DNA of 64,000 nucleotides from Streptomyces sp. NBC_00878 (GCF_026341515.1 NZ_JAPEOK010000001.1:8184001-8248000); one strand, 5' to 3'; positions 1 to 8,414 are shown, counted from the first letter of the stretch. Notes: a model not told the origin generated them from the letters alone. Numbers and translations are program-made.

Positions 1-258
1 TCTGAGGTAGTAGCCGGTGCCGCGCATGTGCGGGCTGATGCAGCCGTCGCCGAGATAGAGGCCCAGTAGGTAGGCGTACGCAGCTTCATCTGCTGGTGGG
101 CCGGGGTCTGGAGTGGTCATGCGGGGCAGTGGCTCGATCCGGTCCTGCCAGGAGCGGATCGCAGCGCGTGAGATGCCTGTCTGCTTGCTGACGGAGTTCA
201 GGCTGCGGCCCTGGCCTACCAGCGCGAGTGCCCGCTTGCGTGTGTCCATGTCGTACAT
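1..258 (-). CDS. HTH / LAGLIDADG-like DNA-binding protein, 5' part only
   Basis: The frame runs from an ATG at 258 off the left edge, giving 86 codons. Residues 5-45 look like a helix-turn-helix of the resolvase/transposase type, with SVSKQTGISRAAIRSW as the recognition region. Residues 63-74 read YLLGLYLGDGCI, a good match to the first LAGLIDADG helix of homing-endonuclease-like folds. The family is common in actinobacteria as a stand-alone helix-turn-helix protein and its function is not established. It lies on the same strand just downstream of a tRNA and its terminator. Without the C-terminus I cannot tell whether the second LAGLIDADG motif and the catalytic acid are present, so regulator and endonuclease both remain possible. 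Confidence 0.7.
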   Translation of the reverse strand, partial: MYDMDTRKRALALVGQGRSLNSVSKQTGISRAAIRSWQDRIEPLPRMTTPDPGPPADEAAYAYLLGLYLGDGCISPHMRGTGYYLR

Positions 259-299
259 GCGCCCACTCTGTGAGGCTGTTCGTCTCGACACGCAGCAAA

Positions 300-335
300 A
301 AGCGGATGTTCACGAGAACGTGGACATCCGCTTTC
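300..335 (-). terminator. Rho-independent terminator after the tRNA
   Basis: On the minus strand an 8-bp stem (GCGGATGT with ACATCCGC) is followed by a T run. It sits about 30 bases after the tRNA 3' end and before the start codon at 258, so it should separate tRNA transcription from the LAGLIDADG-like gene. It is one of the few T-tailed terminators in the window. Confidence 0.75.
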
Positions 336-365
336 TTGTGGTGACCTTCAAATCGAAGGAAAAGT

Positions 366-438
366 GCCCCGGGTGGGACTCGAACCCACACTGAATACCT
401 TTTGAGGGTATCGTCTCTGCCGATTGGACTACCGGAGC
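366..438 (-). tRNA. tRNA with CAA anticodon (Leu by anticodon), class I shape
   Basis: A full cloverleaf of 73 nt can be drawn. The acceptor stem is GCTCCGG with CCGGGGC (one G-T pair) and the discriminator is A. The D arm is GTCC...AGAC with one C-A mismatch and GG in the loop. The anticodon stem is ATACC/GGTAT around loop CTCAAAA, giving anticodon CAA. The T arm is GTGGG-TTCGAGT-CCCAC. CCA is not encoded. CAA should read UUG (Leu), but bacterial tRNA-Leu normally has a long variable arm, and here the variable loop is only TCAGT. The call as a tRNA is firm; the amino-acid identity is doubtful. Confidence 0.85.
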
Positions 439-538
439 TCCTGCGAATCGAAGGAGGCCTCCGATCCGCTGCGTTCCCACCATACCGCAGCTAGGTACGC
501 TCTTGGGAGCAGTACCTGCCCCATAACAAGGAGCCCCC

Positions 539-1195
539 GTGACCGCCCCCGAGTCGCCCCAGCCCGTAGACGCGCCCGACGACGACAAGTCGCACGTGCC
601 TCCGCTGACGACCCGTGTCGTCATCGCCGAGGACGAGGCGTTGATCCGTCTCGACCTCAAGGAGATGCTCGAAGAAGAGGGATACACGGTCGTAGGCGAG
701 GCCGGTGACGGTGAGCAGGCCGTCGAGCTCGCCCGGGAGCACCGGCCCGATCTCGTCATCCTCGATGTGAAGATGCCGAAGCTCGATGGCATCTCCGCTG
801 CCGAGAAGATCGCCGAGGAGTCCATTGCTCCGGTGCTGATGCTGACCGCCTTCTCGCAGCGTGATCTCGTCGAGCGTGCCCGCGACGCCGGCGCGATGGC
901 TTATCTCGTCAAGCCGTTCAGCAAGAGTGACGTCGTTCCGGCGATTGAGATGGCTGTCTCGCGGTTCACGGAGTTGAAGGCGCTGGAGAAGGAGATCGAG
1001 GATCTCACGCAGCGTTTGGAGACGCGGAAGCTCGTCGATCGTGCGAAGTCGGTGCTGCAGACGGAGTACGGGCTGTCGGAGCCGGCCGCGTTCCGTTGGA
1101 TTCAGAAGACGTCCATGGATCGGCGTATGTCGATGCAGCAGGTCGCTGAGGCGGTTATTCAGGACGCCGACGAGAAGAAGGCCGCGAAGGGCTGA
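539..1195 (+). CDS. pdtaR: PdtaR-like response regulator with ANTAR domain
   Basis: The 218-residue protein starts at GTG with AAGGAG about 7 bases upstream. Residues 26-140 form a receiver domain: acidic pocket E31/D32, phosphoacceptor D76 in LVILD, T103 and K125 in the VKPF turn. Residues 145-205 form an ANTAR domain, the RNA-binding module of antiterminators such as AmiR, EutV and mycobacterial PdtaR. By family knowledge phosphorylation promotes RNA binding and transcript antitermination, with PdtaS as the kinase; no kinase is seen in this window. A variable acidic tail of about 24 residues precedes the receiver. It is monocistronic and ends at a strong hairpin shared with the convergent liv operon. 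Confidence 0.9.
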   Translation: MTAPESPQPVDAPDDDKSHVPPLTTRVVIAEDEALIRLDLKEMLEEEGYTVVGEAGDGEQAVELAREHRPDLVILDVKMPKLDGISAAEKIAEESIAPVLMLTAFSQRDLVERARDAGAMAYLVKPFSKSDVVPAIEMAVSRFTELKALEKEIEDLTQRLETRKLVDRAKSVLQTEYGLSEPAAFRWIQKTSMDRRMSMQQVAEAVIQDADEKKAAKG

Positions 1196-1254
1196 GCGGC
1201 GAGCCACGAGCCCGCGAGTCCATGAGCGTACGAACCCACGAGCGTACGTACGAC

Positions 1255-1291
1255 TGAGGCCCGCACCCGGTGTTAGGGGGTGCGGGCCTCA
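1255..1291. terminator. Bidirectional hairpin terminator between pdtaR and livF
   Basis: A perfect 14-bp G/C-rich stem (TGAGGCCCGCACCC with its complement) encloses a 9-base loop. It lies between the convergent stops at 1195 and 1340 and has no T run, as is usual in Streptomyces. Confidence 0.85.
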
Positions 1292-1339
1292 GCCGTACGC
1301 GAGTAGCTGCGAGTAGCCGGGCTGTGAAGGCAGCTCGGC

Positions 1340-2056
1340 TCAGTCCTCGCCGAGGTATGCCTTGCGGACCGACTCGTCGTGGAGGAGGTCCTGGCCGGAT
1401 CCGGAGAGGACGATGCTGCCGACCTCCATGACGTGTCCCTGGTCGGCGAGCGAGAGTGCTGCCTGGGCGTTCTGCTCGACGAGCAGGATGGTGGTGCCCT
1501 GGGACTTGAGTTCGGAGATGGTGGCCATGATCTTCTGCATCATGATCGGCGAGAGGCCCATGGAGGGTTCGTCGAGCATGAGGAGTTTGGGCTGGGACAT
1601 CAGGGCCCGGCCCATGGCCAGCATCTGCTGTTCGCCGCCGGAGAGGGTTCCCGCGGCCTGCTTCCTGCGTTCCCCGAGGATGGGGAAGAGGTCGTAGGCG
1701 CGCTGGATGTCCTTCTCGATGCCTGTTTTGTCGCTGCGGAGGAAGGCGCCGAGGCGGAGGTTGTCCTCGATGGTCATGCGGGGGAAGATGTGCCGCCCCT
1801 CGGGGGAGTGGGCGAGTCCGAGGGAGACGATCTGGTGGGCGGGGGTCTTCTTGAGTGACCTGCCCTGGAACTTGATCTGGCCGCCGACGGGCTTGAGGAG
1901 GCCGGAGAGGGTGCGCAGGGTGGTGGTCTTGCCGGCGCCGTTGGTGCCGATGAGGGTGACGACCTGGCCGGCGTCGACCTTGAAGGAGATGCCCTTGACG
2001 GCTTCGATCTTGCCGTAGGCGACCCGGAGGTCTTCGACTTCGAGGAGTGCGGTCAT
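1340..2056 (-). CDS. livF: Branched-chain amino acid ABC transporter ATPase LivF
   Basis: This 238-residue ABC ATPase is one of the two nucleotide-binding subunits of a LIV-type importer. Walker A is GTNGAGKTT (residues 37-45), the signature is LSGGEQQ (about 138-144) and Walker B is LLMLDEPS (about 158-165), followed by a D-loop and the H-loop region. Length and the insertion-free fold fit LivF rather than the longer LivG. Its ATG overlaps the livG stop by ATGA, so translation is coupled. It is the last gene of a five-gene operon and is followed by a strong bidirectional hairpin. Confidence 0.93.
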   Translation of the reverse strand: MTALLEVEDLRVAYGKIEAVKGISFKVDAGQVVTLIGTNGAGKTTTLRTLSGLLKPVGGQIKFQGRSLKKTPAHQIVSLGLAHSPEGRHIFPRMTIEDNLRLGAFLRSDKTGIEKDIQRAYDLFPILGERRKQAAGTLSGGEQQMLAMGRALMSQPKLLMLDEPSMGLSPIMMQKIMATISELKSQGTTILLVEQNAQAALSLADQGHVMEVGSIVLSGSGQDLLHDESVRKAYLGED

Positions 2057-2964
2057 CGGTCGTTCTCCTTGCGGGGCGCGGCGTCCGTGGCGGCGTCGGC
2101 CTGTGCTTCGGCGGCTTCGACCTCGGCGAGTTCCTCCTGGCCGGGTGCGTCTTCGAAGGGTTCGCCGAGGTAGGCGGCGACGACGCGTTCGTCGCCCTGG
2201 ACGGTGGCGCTGTCGCCTTCGACGAGCTTTTCGCCTTGGACGAGGACGGCGACGCGGTCGCAGAGGTTGAAGATGAACCGCATGTCGTGCTCGATGACGA
2301 GGATGGCGATGCCCATGTCCCGGATGGCGAAGACGAGTTCTTCGGTGGCGCGGGTTTCTTGGGGGTTCATGCCGGCGGTGGGCTCGTCGAGGAGGAGCAG
2401 GCCGGGTTCGCTGGCGAGGGCGCGGGCGATTTCGAGCTTGCGCTGTTCGCCGTAGGGGAGGTTCCTGGCGAGGTGGTCACGCTTGCCTGCGAGGCCGATG
2501 AACTCGAGGAGTTCCATGGCGCGGTCTTCGGAGGCTTTTTCGGCTTTCTTGAAGCCGGGGCCGCGTACGAGTGCGGACCAGAGTCCTTCTTTGGTGCGGG
2601 TGTGGCGGCCGACGAGCACGTTTTCCAGGACTGTCATGTTGGCGAACAGTCGGATGTTCTGGAAGGTGCGGGCGACGCCGGCGGCCGTGACCTTGAAGGA
2701 CTGGGGTGGCAGGACGGTGCCTTTGTAGCGGACTTCGCCCTCGGTGGGGATGTAGAGGCCGGTCAGGCAGTTGAAGAAGGTCGTCTTGCCGGCGCCGTTG
2801 GGGCCGATGAGGCCGACGATTTCTCCGGTGTTGACCTGGAGGTCGACGTTGCGTACGGCGGTGAGGCCGCCGAAGCGCATGGTGACGCCGCGTGCGTCGA
2901 GGACGGTTTCGCCGGGGGCGGTGGGGCCCGGGGCGGTGCCCTTGGTGGTGGTGTCGGTTGTCAT
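2053..2964 (-). CDS. livG: Branched-chain amino acid ABC transporter ATPase LivG
   Basis: This 303-residue ABC ATPase starts at ATG 2964, five bases after the livM stop. It has Walker A GPNGAGKTT, a YGEQRK signature variant typical of LivG, and Walker B LLLLDEPTAGMNP. The first 20 residues (Thr/Pro rich) and the last 40 (Glu/Ala/Asp rich, low complexity) extend beyond the usual roughly 255-residue LivG core. It pairs with LivF to drive import through the LivH-LivM channel. Regulation is expected from the operon promoter upstream of the binding-protein gene. Confidence 0.93.
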   Translation of the reverse strand: MTTDTTTKGTAPGPTAPGETVLDARGVTMRFGGLTAVRNVDLQVNTGEIVGLIGPNGAGKTTFFNCLTGLYIPTEGEVRYKGTVLPPQSFKVTAAGVARTFQNIRLFANMTVLENVLVGRHTRTKEGLWSALVRGPGFKKAEKASEDRAMELLEFIGLAGKRDHLARNLPYGEQRKLEIARALASEPGLLLLDEPTAGMNPQETRATEELVFAIRDMGIAILVIEHDMRFIFNLCDRVAVLVQGEKLVEGDSATVQGDERVVAAYLGEPFEDAPGQEELAEVEAAEAQADAATDAAPRKENDR

Positions 2965-2969
2965 CGTGG

Positions 2970-4799
2970 TCAGGCCCCTGCCTTGCTGAGGACTGTGGGA
3001 GCTTCCGCTTCCTCGTGGAATTCGAGCTGGCGGCGCCGGTTCGGGATGAGGCCTTCCGGGCGGAAGCGCATCAGCAGGACGAGCGCGAGGCCGAAGGCGA
3101 AGAGCTGGTAGTCGTCGAGGAACTGGAGCTTGGCGGGGATCAGGTAGAGCAGTGCGGCGCCGACGAGGGGGCCGCTGATGGTGCCCATGCCGCCGAGGAC
3201 GACCGCTGCGAGCAGGAAGGCCGAGTTGGGCGGGACGACGGCGGCGAACTGGTACTGCTCGGGGGTCACGGTGTAGGTGACGTGTGCCTGGACGGATCCG
3301 GCGAGGCCGGCGAGGGAGGCGCCGAGGGCGAAGGCGATGAGTTTGACGCGGAAGCCGTTGATGCCCATGGCGAGTGCGGCTGTTTCGTCTTCGCGGATGG
3401 CGACCCAGGCGCGGCCGATGCGGGAGTCGCCGCTGCGGCGGAAGACCACTACGACGATGAGCGTGATGAGGAGCATCAGCAGGAAGTAGTTGGCGAAGCG
3501 CGCGATGGTGAATCCGGCGATGGTGTGCTCTTGGCCGAAGTCGAAGCCGAGGATGTTGAGGTTCGGGATCGAGGAGATGCCGTTGGAGCCGTTGGTGATG
3601 TCGGGTCCGCTGGTGCCGTCCATGTTGAGGACGGTGATGCGGAAGATTTCACCGAAGCCGAGGGTCACGATGGCGAGGTAGTCGCCGCGCAGTCGGAGGG
3701 TGGGGGCGCCGATGAGGACGCCGAAGACCATGGCGACTGCTGCGCCGAGGAGGGCGGAGGCCCAGAACGGCAGGTGGATGTCGAAGGGGGAGGAGGGGGA
3801 GCCGGAGACCATGGCCGCGGTGTAGGCGCCGACGCCGAGGAAGGCGACGTATCCGAGGTCGAGGAGTCCGGCGAGGCCGACGACGATGTTGAGGCCGAGG
3901 GCGACGGTGGCGAAGATCAGGATGTAGACGCCGATGGTCGCGTACTGGTCGTCGGACTGGGTGAAGGGGAATGCGGCGGCTGCGGCGAACGCGCCGATCA
4001 GGGTGACCGTGCGGTGTTCGGCGGTGAGCGCGGAGATCCTGTTGACGAGTCCGGCCTTGGCCGCGGCGGCGAAGCCGAAGCCGGCGGTCATGAGGAAGCC
4101 GATGAACTGTTCGTCGTACTCGGTGCCGATGCCGTAGGTGAAGACGATCAGGCCGAGGGTGAGTGCGGCGACGATGACGAGGATTTCGGCGTACGCGGGC
4201 AGCTTGTGGGCCGGGGCCTTGGTGGTGCCGGTGGCGAAGGCTGCCTTGACGACGCTGAGGGTGTGCCGTGCCTTGTGGCGGAACTGCTCCCAGGAGGTGT
4301 CGTCCGGGTCGATGGGGTCGGGTGCCGGCGGTTCGAACGGGAGGGAGAGTGCGCCGAGGAGGGCGGCGAGGGTGGCGATGGCCACGACCCAGCCGCCGGG
4401 TTCGAGGTTGGCGAGGCCGCCCAGTTCGTAGCTGATCGCGATGATCGTGAACCAGGCGGTGGCGAACGCGGCGAGCGCGGCGAGCTTGATGGCGCTGTCG
4501 GCGCCGGCGGGTGTCAGCCAGCGCAGGCCCTTGATGCCGTAGGAGGCGAGGGCGAAGAGCGTGGTGAGGGCGCCGCCGATGAGGACGAGGACCTGTAGTC
4601 CGCCGGGGTAGCCGTAGACGGTGAGGTCGCCGGGGAAGGCGGCTGTCCAGGTCCAGGCGAGGAAGGTGGAGATGACGGTGAGGATGCCGCCGCCGGTGGC
4701 GAGGGCGCGTCCGATGTGCGGGGGAATGCCGACGAGCCCGGTTGTGGAGCGGGCGGGCTCCTGCGCGGGCGTCTGGGGGTTGGTGGTCTGTGTGGTCAT
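2970..4799 (-). CDS. livM: Branched-chain amino acid ABC transporter permease LivM, long form
   Basis: The C-terminal 350 residues are a standard LivM permease, including the conserved loop around GFGEIFRITVLNMDGTSGP, where the ATPase docks. The 609-residue product is much longer than the roughly 320-420 residues of LivM from E. coli and relatives. The extra N-terminal 230 residues hold at least four hydrophobic segments (for example GGILTVISTFLAWTWTAAF and IKLAALAAFATAWFTIIAI). I recall such extended LivM proteins from other actinobacteria. I chose the ATG at 4799 (MTTQTTNPQ) over an in-frame start at 4808 because the latter overlaps the livH stop and adds only three residues. Confidence 0.9.
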   Translation of the reverse strand: MTTQTTNPQTPAQEPARSTTGLVGIPPHIGRALATGGGILTVISTFLAWTWTAAFPGDLTVYGYPGGLQVLVLIGGALTTLFALASYGIKGLRWLTPAGADSAIKLAALAAFATAWFTIIAISYELGGLANLEPGGWVVAIATLAALLGALSLPFEPPAPDPIDPDDTSWEQFRHKARHTLSVVKAAFATGTTKAPAHKLPAYAEILVIVAALTLGLIVFTYGIGTEYDEQFIGFLMTAGFGFAAAAKAGLVNRISALTAEHRTVTLIGAFAAAAAFPFTQSDDQYATIGVYILIFATVALGLNIVVGLAGLLDLGYVAFLGVGAYTAAMVSGSPSSPFDIHLPFWASALLGAAVAMVFGVLIGAPTLRLRGDYLAIVTLGFGEIFRITVLNMDGTSGPDITNGSNGISSIPNLNILGFDFGQEHTIAGFTIARFANYFLLMLLITLIVVVVFRRSGDSRIGRAWVAIREDETAALAMGINGFRVKLIAFALGASLAGLAGSVQAHVTYTVTPEQYQFAAVVPPNSAFLLAAVVLGGMGTISGPLVGAALLYLIPAKLQFLDDYQLFAFGLALVLLMRFRPEGLIPNRRRQLEFHEEAEAPTVLSKAGA

Positions 4800-4804
4800 A
4801 GGTC

Positions 4805-5737
4805 TCACGCCCTGTCCGCGACGCGCTCGCCGAGCAGGCCCTGTGGCCTGAACAGGAGTACGAGGATGAGGAGTACGAAGGCCCAGACGTTGGCCCAGGA
4901 CTGGCCGCCGAGCTGTGACATGCCGGGGACGTCGGCGATGTAGGCGGTGGCCATGGTTTCGGCGAGGCCGAGGACCACTCCGCCGATCATGGCTCCGTAG
5001 ATGTTGCCGATGCCTCCGAGGACGGCGGCGGTGAAGGCCTTGAGGCCGAGGATGAAGCCCATGCGGAAGTCGATCTGGCCGTATTTGAGGCCGTAGGCGA
5101 GGCCTCCGACGGCGGCGAACGCGGCGCCGAGGGCGAAGGCGACCACGATGATGCGGTCGGTGTTGATGCCCATGAGCTTGGCGGTGTCCGGGTCCTGGGC
5201 GGTGGCTTGCATGCCGCGTCCGGTCCGGGTCTTCATGACGAAGTAGGCGAGGATCGCCATGCTGATGGGGGCGGCGACGAAGACGAAGACGTCACCGGTC
5301 TGGATGGTGACGCTGCCGATCTCGAAGGGGCCGCCGTCGATCTGCGGGAAGGTGCGCGCCGACTTGGCGTTGGGGTACCAGGCCCATACCGCCTGCTGGA
5401 GGGCCAGGGAGAGGCCGATGGCGGTGATGAGGGGCGCGAGGCGTGGTGCGGTGCGCAGGGGGCGGTAGGCGAACCGTTCCGCTCCGATGGCGACGATGAC
5501 GGCGATGGCGATGGCGCCGACGAGCATGAGTGGCAGGGCGATCCACATGGTGGTGCCGTCGGGCAGTACGTACAGGTGGACCGTGAGCGCGCCGAAGGCG
5601 CCGATCATGAAGATCTCGCCGTGGGCGAAGTTGATGAGCTGGACGATGCCATAGACCATCGTGTAGCCGATGGCGACCAGCCCGTACATGGATCCCAGTA
5701 GCAGGCCGTTGACCAGCTGCTGCGGCAGTTCGTTCAC
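4805..5737 (-). CDS. livH: Branched-chain amino acid ABC transporter permease LivH
   Basis: The 310-residue product is a multi-pass permease with the hallmark N-terminus QQLVNGLLLGSMYGLVAIG, followed by YGIVQLINFAHGEIFMIG and, near the end, a conserved GGIGNIYGAMIGG loop. The GTG at 5737 is preceded by GGAGGA at 6-7 bases, which decides the start. The frame stays open to 5887, but that extension has no family similarity and covers the intergenic hairpin. LivH and LivM form the membrane channel of the importer. It is the first gene after a stable hairpin that separates it from the binding-protein gene. Confidence 0.92.
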   Translation of the reverse strand: MNELPQQLVNGLLLGSMYGLVAIGYTMVYGIVQLINFAHGEIFMIGAFGALTVHLYVLPDGTTMWIALPLMLVGAIAIAVIVAIGAERFAYRPLRTAPRLAPLITAIGLSLALQQAVWAWYPNAKSARTFPQIDGGPFEIGSVTIQTGDVFVFVAAPISMAILAYFVMKTRTGRGMQATAQDPDTAKLMGINTDRIIVVAFALGAAFAAVGGLAYGLKYGQIDFRMGFILGLKAFTAAVLGGIGNIYGAMIGGVVLGLAETMATAYIADVPGMSQLGGQSWANVWAFVLLILVLLFRPQGLLGERVADRA

Positions 5738-5790
5738 CGCATGTCCTCCGAGCGTTCGGATAGTCGAGGGATGTGACCGGATGTGAGTCC

Positions 5791-5822
5791 GCGCGGGGCG
5801 CTTGTCGTGCAGCGCCCCGCGC
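5791..5822 (-). terminator. Intra-operon hairpin (attenuator or mRNA stabiliser)
   Basis: A perfect 11-bp stem (GCGCGGGGCGC with its complement) with a 10-base loop lies between the binding-protein stop (5847) and the livH start (5737). Such elements often let the binding protein be made in excess over the permease by partial termination or 3'-end protection. That role is inferred. Confidence 0.7.
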
Positions 5823-5846
5823 GGCTCGTTGAGTGGTGCGGGTGGG

Positions 5847-7082
5847 TCAGCCGGAGTACGTGCCGGACTTGACCGCCTTCCAGGCACCGCCCTCGACGGA
5901 GTAGACGGTGAGCTGCTTGTTGGTGGCGTCGCCGAACTCGTCGAAGGAGACCTTGCCGGTCACACCGTCGAAGGAGACGCCCTGCATGGCCTCGGTGACC
6001 TTGGCGCGGGCGTCGTCCGGAAGCTTGCCGTCGTTGTCCTCGACGACCTTCTTCACGGCCTCGATGATCGCCCAGGCCGAGTCGTAGGAGTAGCCGCCGT
6101 ACGCCTCGTAGGCCTCCTTGTAGCCCGCGGCCTTGTAGTTGGCGACGAACTCCTTGGCGGAGGGGAGGTCCTCGACGGGCGCGCCGACCGAGGTGGCGAG
6201 GTCGCCCGTGCCGCTGGCGCCCGCCAGCTTGATGAAGTCGGCGCTGTAGATGCCGTCGCCGCCGACCACCGGGATCTTGGCACCGGCGGCCTTGATCTGC
6301 TTGCTGAGCGGGCCGGCCTGCGGGAACTCGCCGCCGTAGTAGACGACGTCGGCGCCGGAGCTCTTCACCTGGGTGGCGACGGCGGAGAAGTCCTTGGTGT
6401 CGGGGTCGATGTGCTGCGTACCGGCGATCTTGCCGCCGAGCTTCTTGAACTCGGAGGTGAAGGTGGCGGCCAGGCCGGCACCGTAGGTCTTCTTGTCGTC
6501 GATGACGTAGACGCTCTTCTTCTTGGCGTCGTTGAAGACGTACTGGGCGGCGAACGGGCCCTGGATGGCGTCCGTGGTCGCGGTGCGGAAGTACGACTTG
6601 TACGGGCGGGCCTTCGTGCCGCCGTTCCACTCCGTGCCCTGGGTGAGGGCAGGGTTGGTGTTGGCGGGGGAGACCTCGACCAGCTTGGCGTCGTCGAAGA
6701 CCTTCTGCATGGACTCGGCGACCGAGGAGTTCAGCGGGCCGACGACGCCGAGGACGTTCTTGTCGGCGACCAGCTTGGTGGCGTTCTGCTGGCCCGACGA
6801 GGGCTGTGCCTGGTCGTCGAGGGCCTCGACCTTGAAGGTGACCCCGTCGACGGTCTTTTCCTTGTTGGCCGTCTTGGCGGCGAGGTCCACGGAGTTCTTG
6901 ATGCCGAGGCCCAGCGAGGACAGGTCACCGGTCAGCGGGGCGTCGACGCCGATGACGACGGTCGTGCCACCGCCGCTGGAGTCCGAGCCGCCGCCGTCCT
7001 CGTCGCGCGAGCCGCAGGCGGTGAGGGTGAGTGCTCCCGCCGCCAAAGCGGCGGTGATGGCGATGAGTGAACGTTGACGCAC
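5847..7082 (-). CDS. livJ: Branched-chain amino acid ABC transporter substrate-binding lipoprotein
   Basis: The 411-residue product begins at GTG 7082 (VRQRSLIAIT), with GGAAAGGA upstream. Residues 3-22 are a lipoprotein signal and LTAC (20-23) is the lipobox, so Cys23 should anchor the protein outside the membrane. A Gly/Ser linker follows, then a type I periplasmic-binding fold starting VVIGVDAPLTGDLSSLG, as in Leu/Ile/Val-binding proteins. The open frame extends to 7319, but the added 79 residues are Arg/His-rich noncoding sequence. It is the first gene of the liv operon. Substrate specificity cannot be read from the sequence. Confidence 0.92.
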   Translation of the reverse strand: MRQRSLIAITAALAAGALTLTACGSRDEDGGGSDSSGGGTTVVIGVDAPLTGDLSSLGLGIKNSVDLAAKTANKEKTVDGVTFKVEALDDQAQPSSGQQNATKLVADKNVLGVVGPLNSSVAESMQKVFDDAKLVEVSPANTNPALTQGTEWNGGTKARPYKSYFRTATTDAIQGPFAAQYVFNDAKKKSVYVIDDKKTYGAGLAATFTSEFKKLGGKIAGTQHIDPDTKDFSAVATQVKSSGADVVYYGGEFPQAGPLSKQIKAAGAKIPVVGGDGIYSADFIKLAGASGTGDLATSVGAPVEDLPSAKEFVANYKAAGYKEAYEAYGGYSYDSAWAIIEAVKKVVEDNDGKLPDDARAKVTEAMQGVSFDGVTGKVSFDEFGDATNKQLTVYSVEGGAWKAVKSGTYSG

Positions 7083-7362
7083 GATCAGCAGTCCTTTCCC
7101 TGGCACGGCCGTTCCTCGTGGAGCGGGCCGAGTCGAGCGCTGGGCCGAAAATAATTCGAAACCGATGGCGCGGTGACTGGCCGTGACTCTAAGCGCGTGG
7201 AGGGAACGTGGAGGAGAGTCTGAGTGATGCTGTGACGCTCTTGTTATGACACGAGGTAATGCAGAGCGGTACTCAGCGGGTGGATGGGCAGAATTCTGGC
7301 TGATTCGTCCTGTCCACATAGTGAGAACCTGCAGGACCCGCCGTGGTCATTTCAGGAGTGTC

Positions 7363-7995
7363 CTACTGTTTTGGTGATGACGGGGGGCCGTTACCGCAGG
7401 CTACTCGAAGGGCCTGTGAGAGGTCGTGCGCATAGCGCTCGCCCAGGATGAAGCTGTGGTCTTCCATTGCGCGCGTATTACGCAGAGTTACGTCCAGGAA
7501 AGGGAGCCCGGCGTTTGACGGCACATTCGCGCATTCCGTGACATGCATCGTGACGACGATCTTGTGGCCGAAACCGGGCCTGGTCCGGAAAGGCGGGTGC
7601 GGAACCGAGGTGAGCGACAGGGTGGCGTAGGGCTGGGAAATGCGCACGATGGTGATCGTGGGGCCGGACCGCACGGTGACCTTCACCCCGAAGCTGAAGC
7701 TTCTGCTCGGTGCTTTCGCGGGCGGACCCTCCTCGCCGAGGTAGGCGATGTCCACAGCTTGGGACGGGTAGGGCGCTTCGGGCGGCGGCGGCTCGTGGGG
7801 CCGGGTCGCGAAGAGATAGCCGCCGCCCGCCACGAGGGCGACCGCGGTGGCGGATGCGAGCACGGCACGACGGTGCCGGGCGTACAGGCTTGTCAGCCGC
7901 TCGCGCGGGGTCCCGGGGAGGAGCGGCGGGGTCGGCTCGACGGTGTCCCACGCGCGTGTGCCCTCGCCCGGCTCGACCGGACCGATGCCGCTCAA
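7363..7995 (-). CDS. Conserved membrane-anchored hypothetical protein
   Basis: The 210-residue product has a Pro-rich cytoplasmic N-terminus, one transmembrane helix at about 45-65 (AVLASATAVALVAGGGYLFA) and an extracytoplasmic beta-rich domain. The start is a TTG that overlaps the stop of the upstream lipoprotein gene (TTGA), so it is translationally coupled to it. I do not recognise a catalytic motif. Two cysteines (in TECANVP and VACGNG) could form a disulfide. Similar single-span proteins occur in Streptomyces without known function. Confidence 0.7.
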   Translation of the reverse strand: MSGIGPVEPGEGTRAWDTVEPTPPLLPGTPRERLTSLYARHRRAVLASATAVALVAGGGYLFATRPHEPPPPEAPYPSQAVDIAYLGEEGPPAKAPSRSFSFGVKVTVRSGPTITIVRISQPYATLSLTSVPHPPFRTRPGFGHKIVVTMHVTECANVPSNAGLPFLDVTLRNTRAMEDHSFILGERYAHDLSQALRVACGNGPPSSPKQ

Positions 7996-8405
7996 CTCCA
8001 GGGCCCTCCCGTCGGATCGCCGTCGCGGTACCGCTCCGTGCAGCGTTCGCGCGCGCTGCGGTCGATCAGTTCCTGCGCCGCCCGTTCGCCCGAGCGCTTC
8101 TGCTCGGCCCGGGCCCTGTCCACGACGTCCATCAGGATCTCGTACTGCCCGTTGGACAGGCCCATCGACTGGTAGTCGCCGTAGGTGTCACCCTGCATCA
8201 CCTCCCGCGACCAGTGGGCGACGATCCGCGCGCACAGGTCCTCGGGAGGTGTGGCCGACGGCGACGTCGGCGCACCTCCCGAAGCGGCCCGCGCACTCGC
8301 TGTCCCACCCGGCGGGCCGGACTCGCCGCATCCGGTGGCCAGGGCGCCGGTCAGGAGGACCAGCCCGAGCACCGTCCCTCGCCAAGGGGTCCCACCCGTT
8401 CCCAT
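7992..8405 (-). CDS. Small putative lipoprotein
   Basis: The 137-residue product has a basic N-terminus, a hydrophobic stretch TVLGLVLLTGALATG and lipobox ATGC (Cys26), predicting a lipidated surface protein. A Gly/Ser/Pro/Ala linker leads to a helical charged domain (about 55-130) with no catalytic motif that I recognise. The stop overlaps the start of the membrane-anchored protein downstream, so the two probably act together at the cell surface. Confidence 0.75.
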   Translation of the reverse strand: MGTGGTPWRGTVLGLVLLTGALATGCGESGPPGGTASARAASGGAPTSPSATPPEDLCARIVAHWSREVMQGDTYGDYQSMGLSNGQYEILMDVVDRARAEQKRSGERAAQELIDRSARERCTERYRDGDPTGGPWS

Positions 8406-8414
8406 CCCATGACG

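Noticed and set aside
2892..4598. A 568-codon plus-strand frame across livM
   Set aside because: The translation is almost only Asp/Glu/Gly/Val/Arg, a mirror of the livM codon bias. livM shows conserved membrane and coupling-loop motifs.
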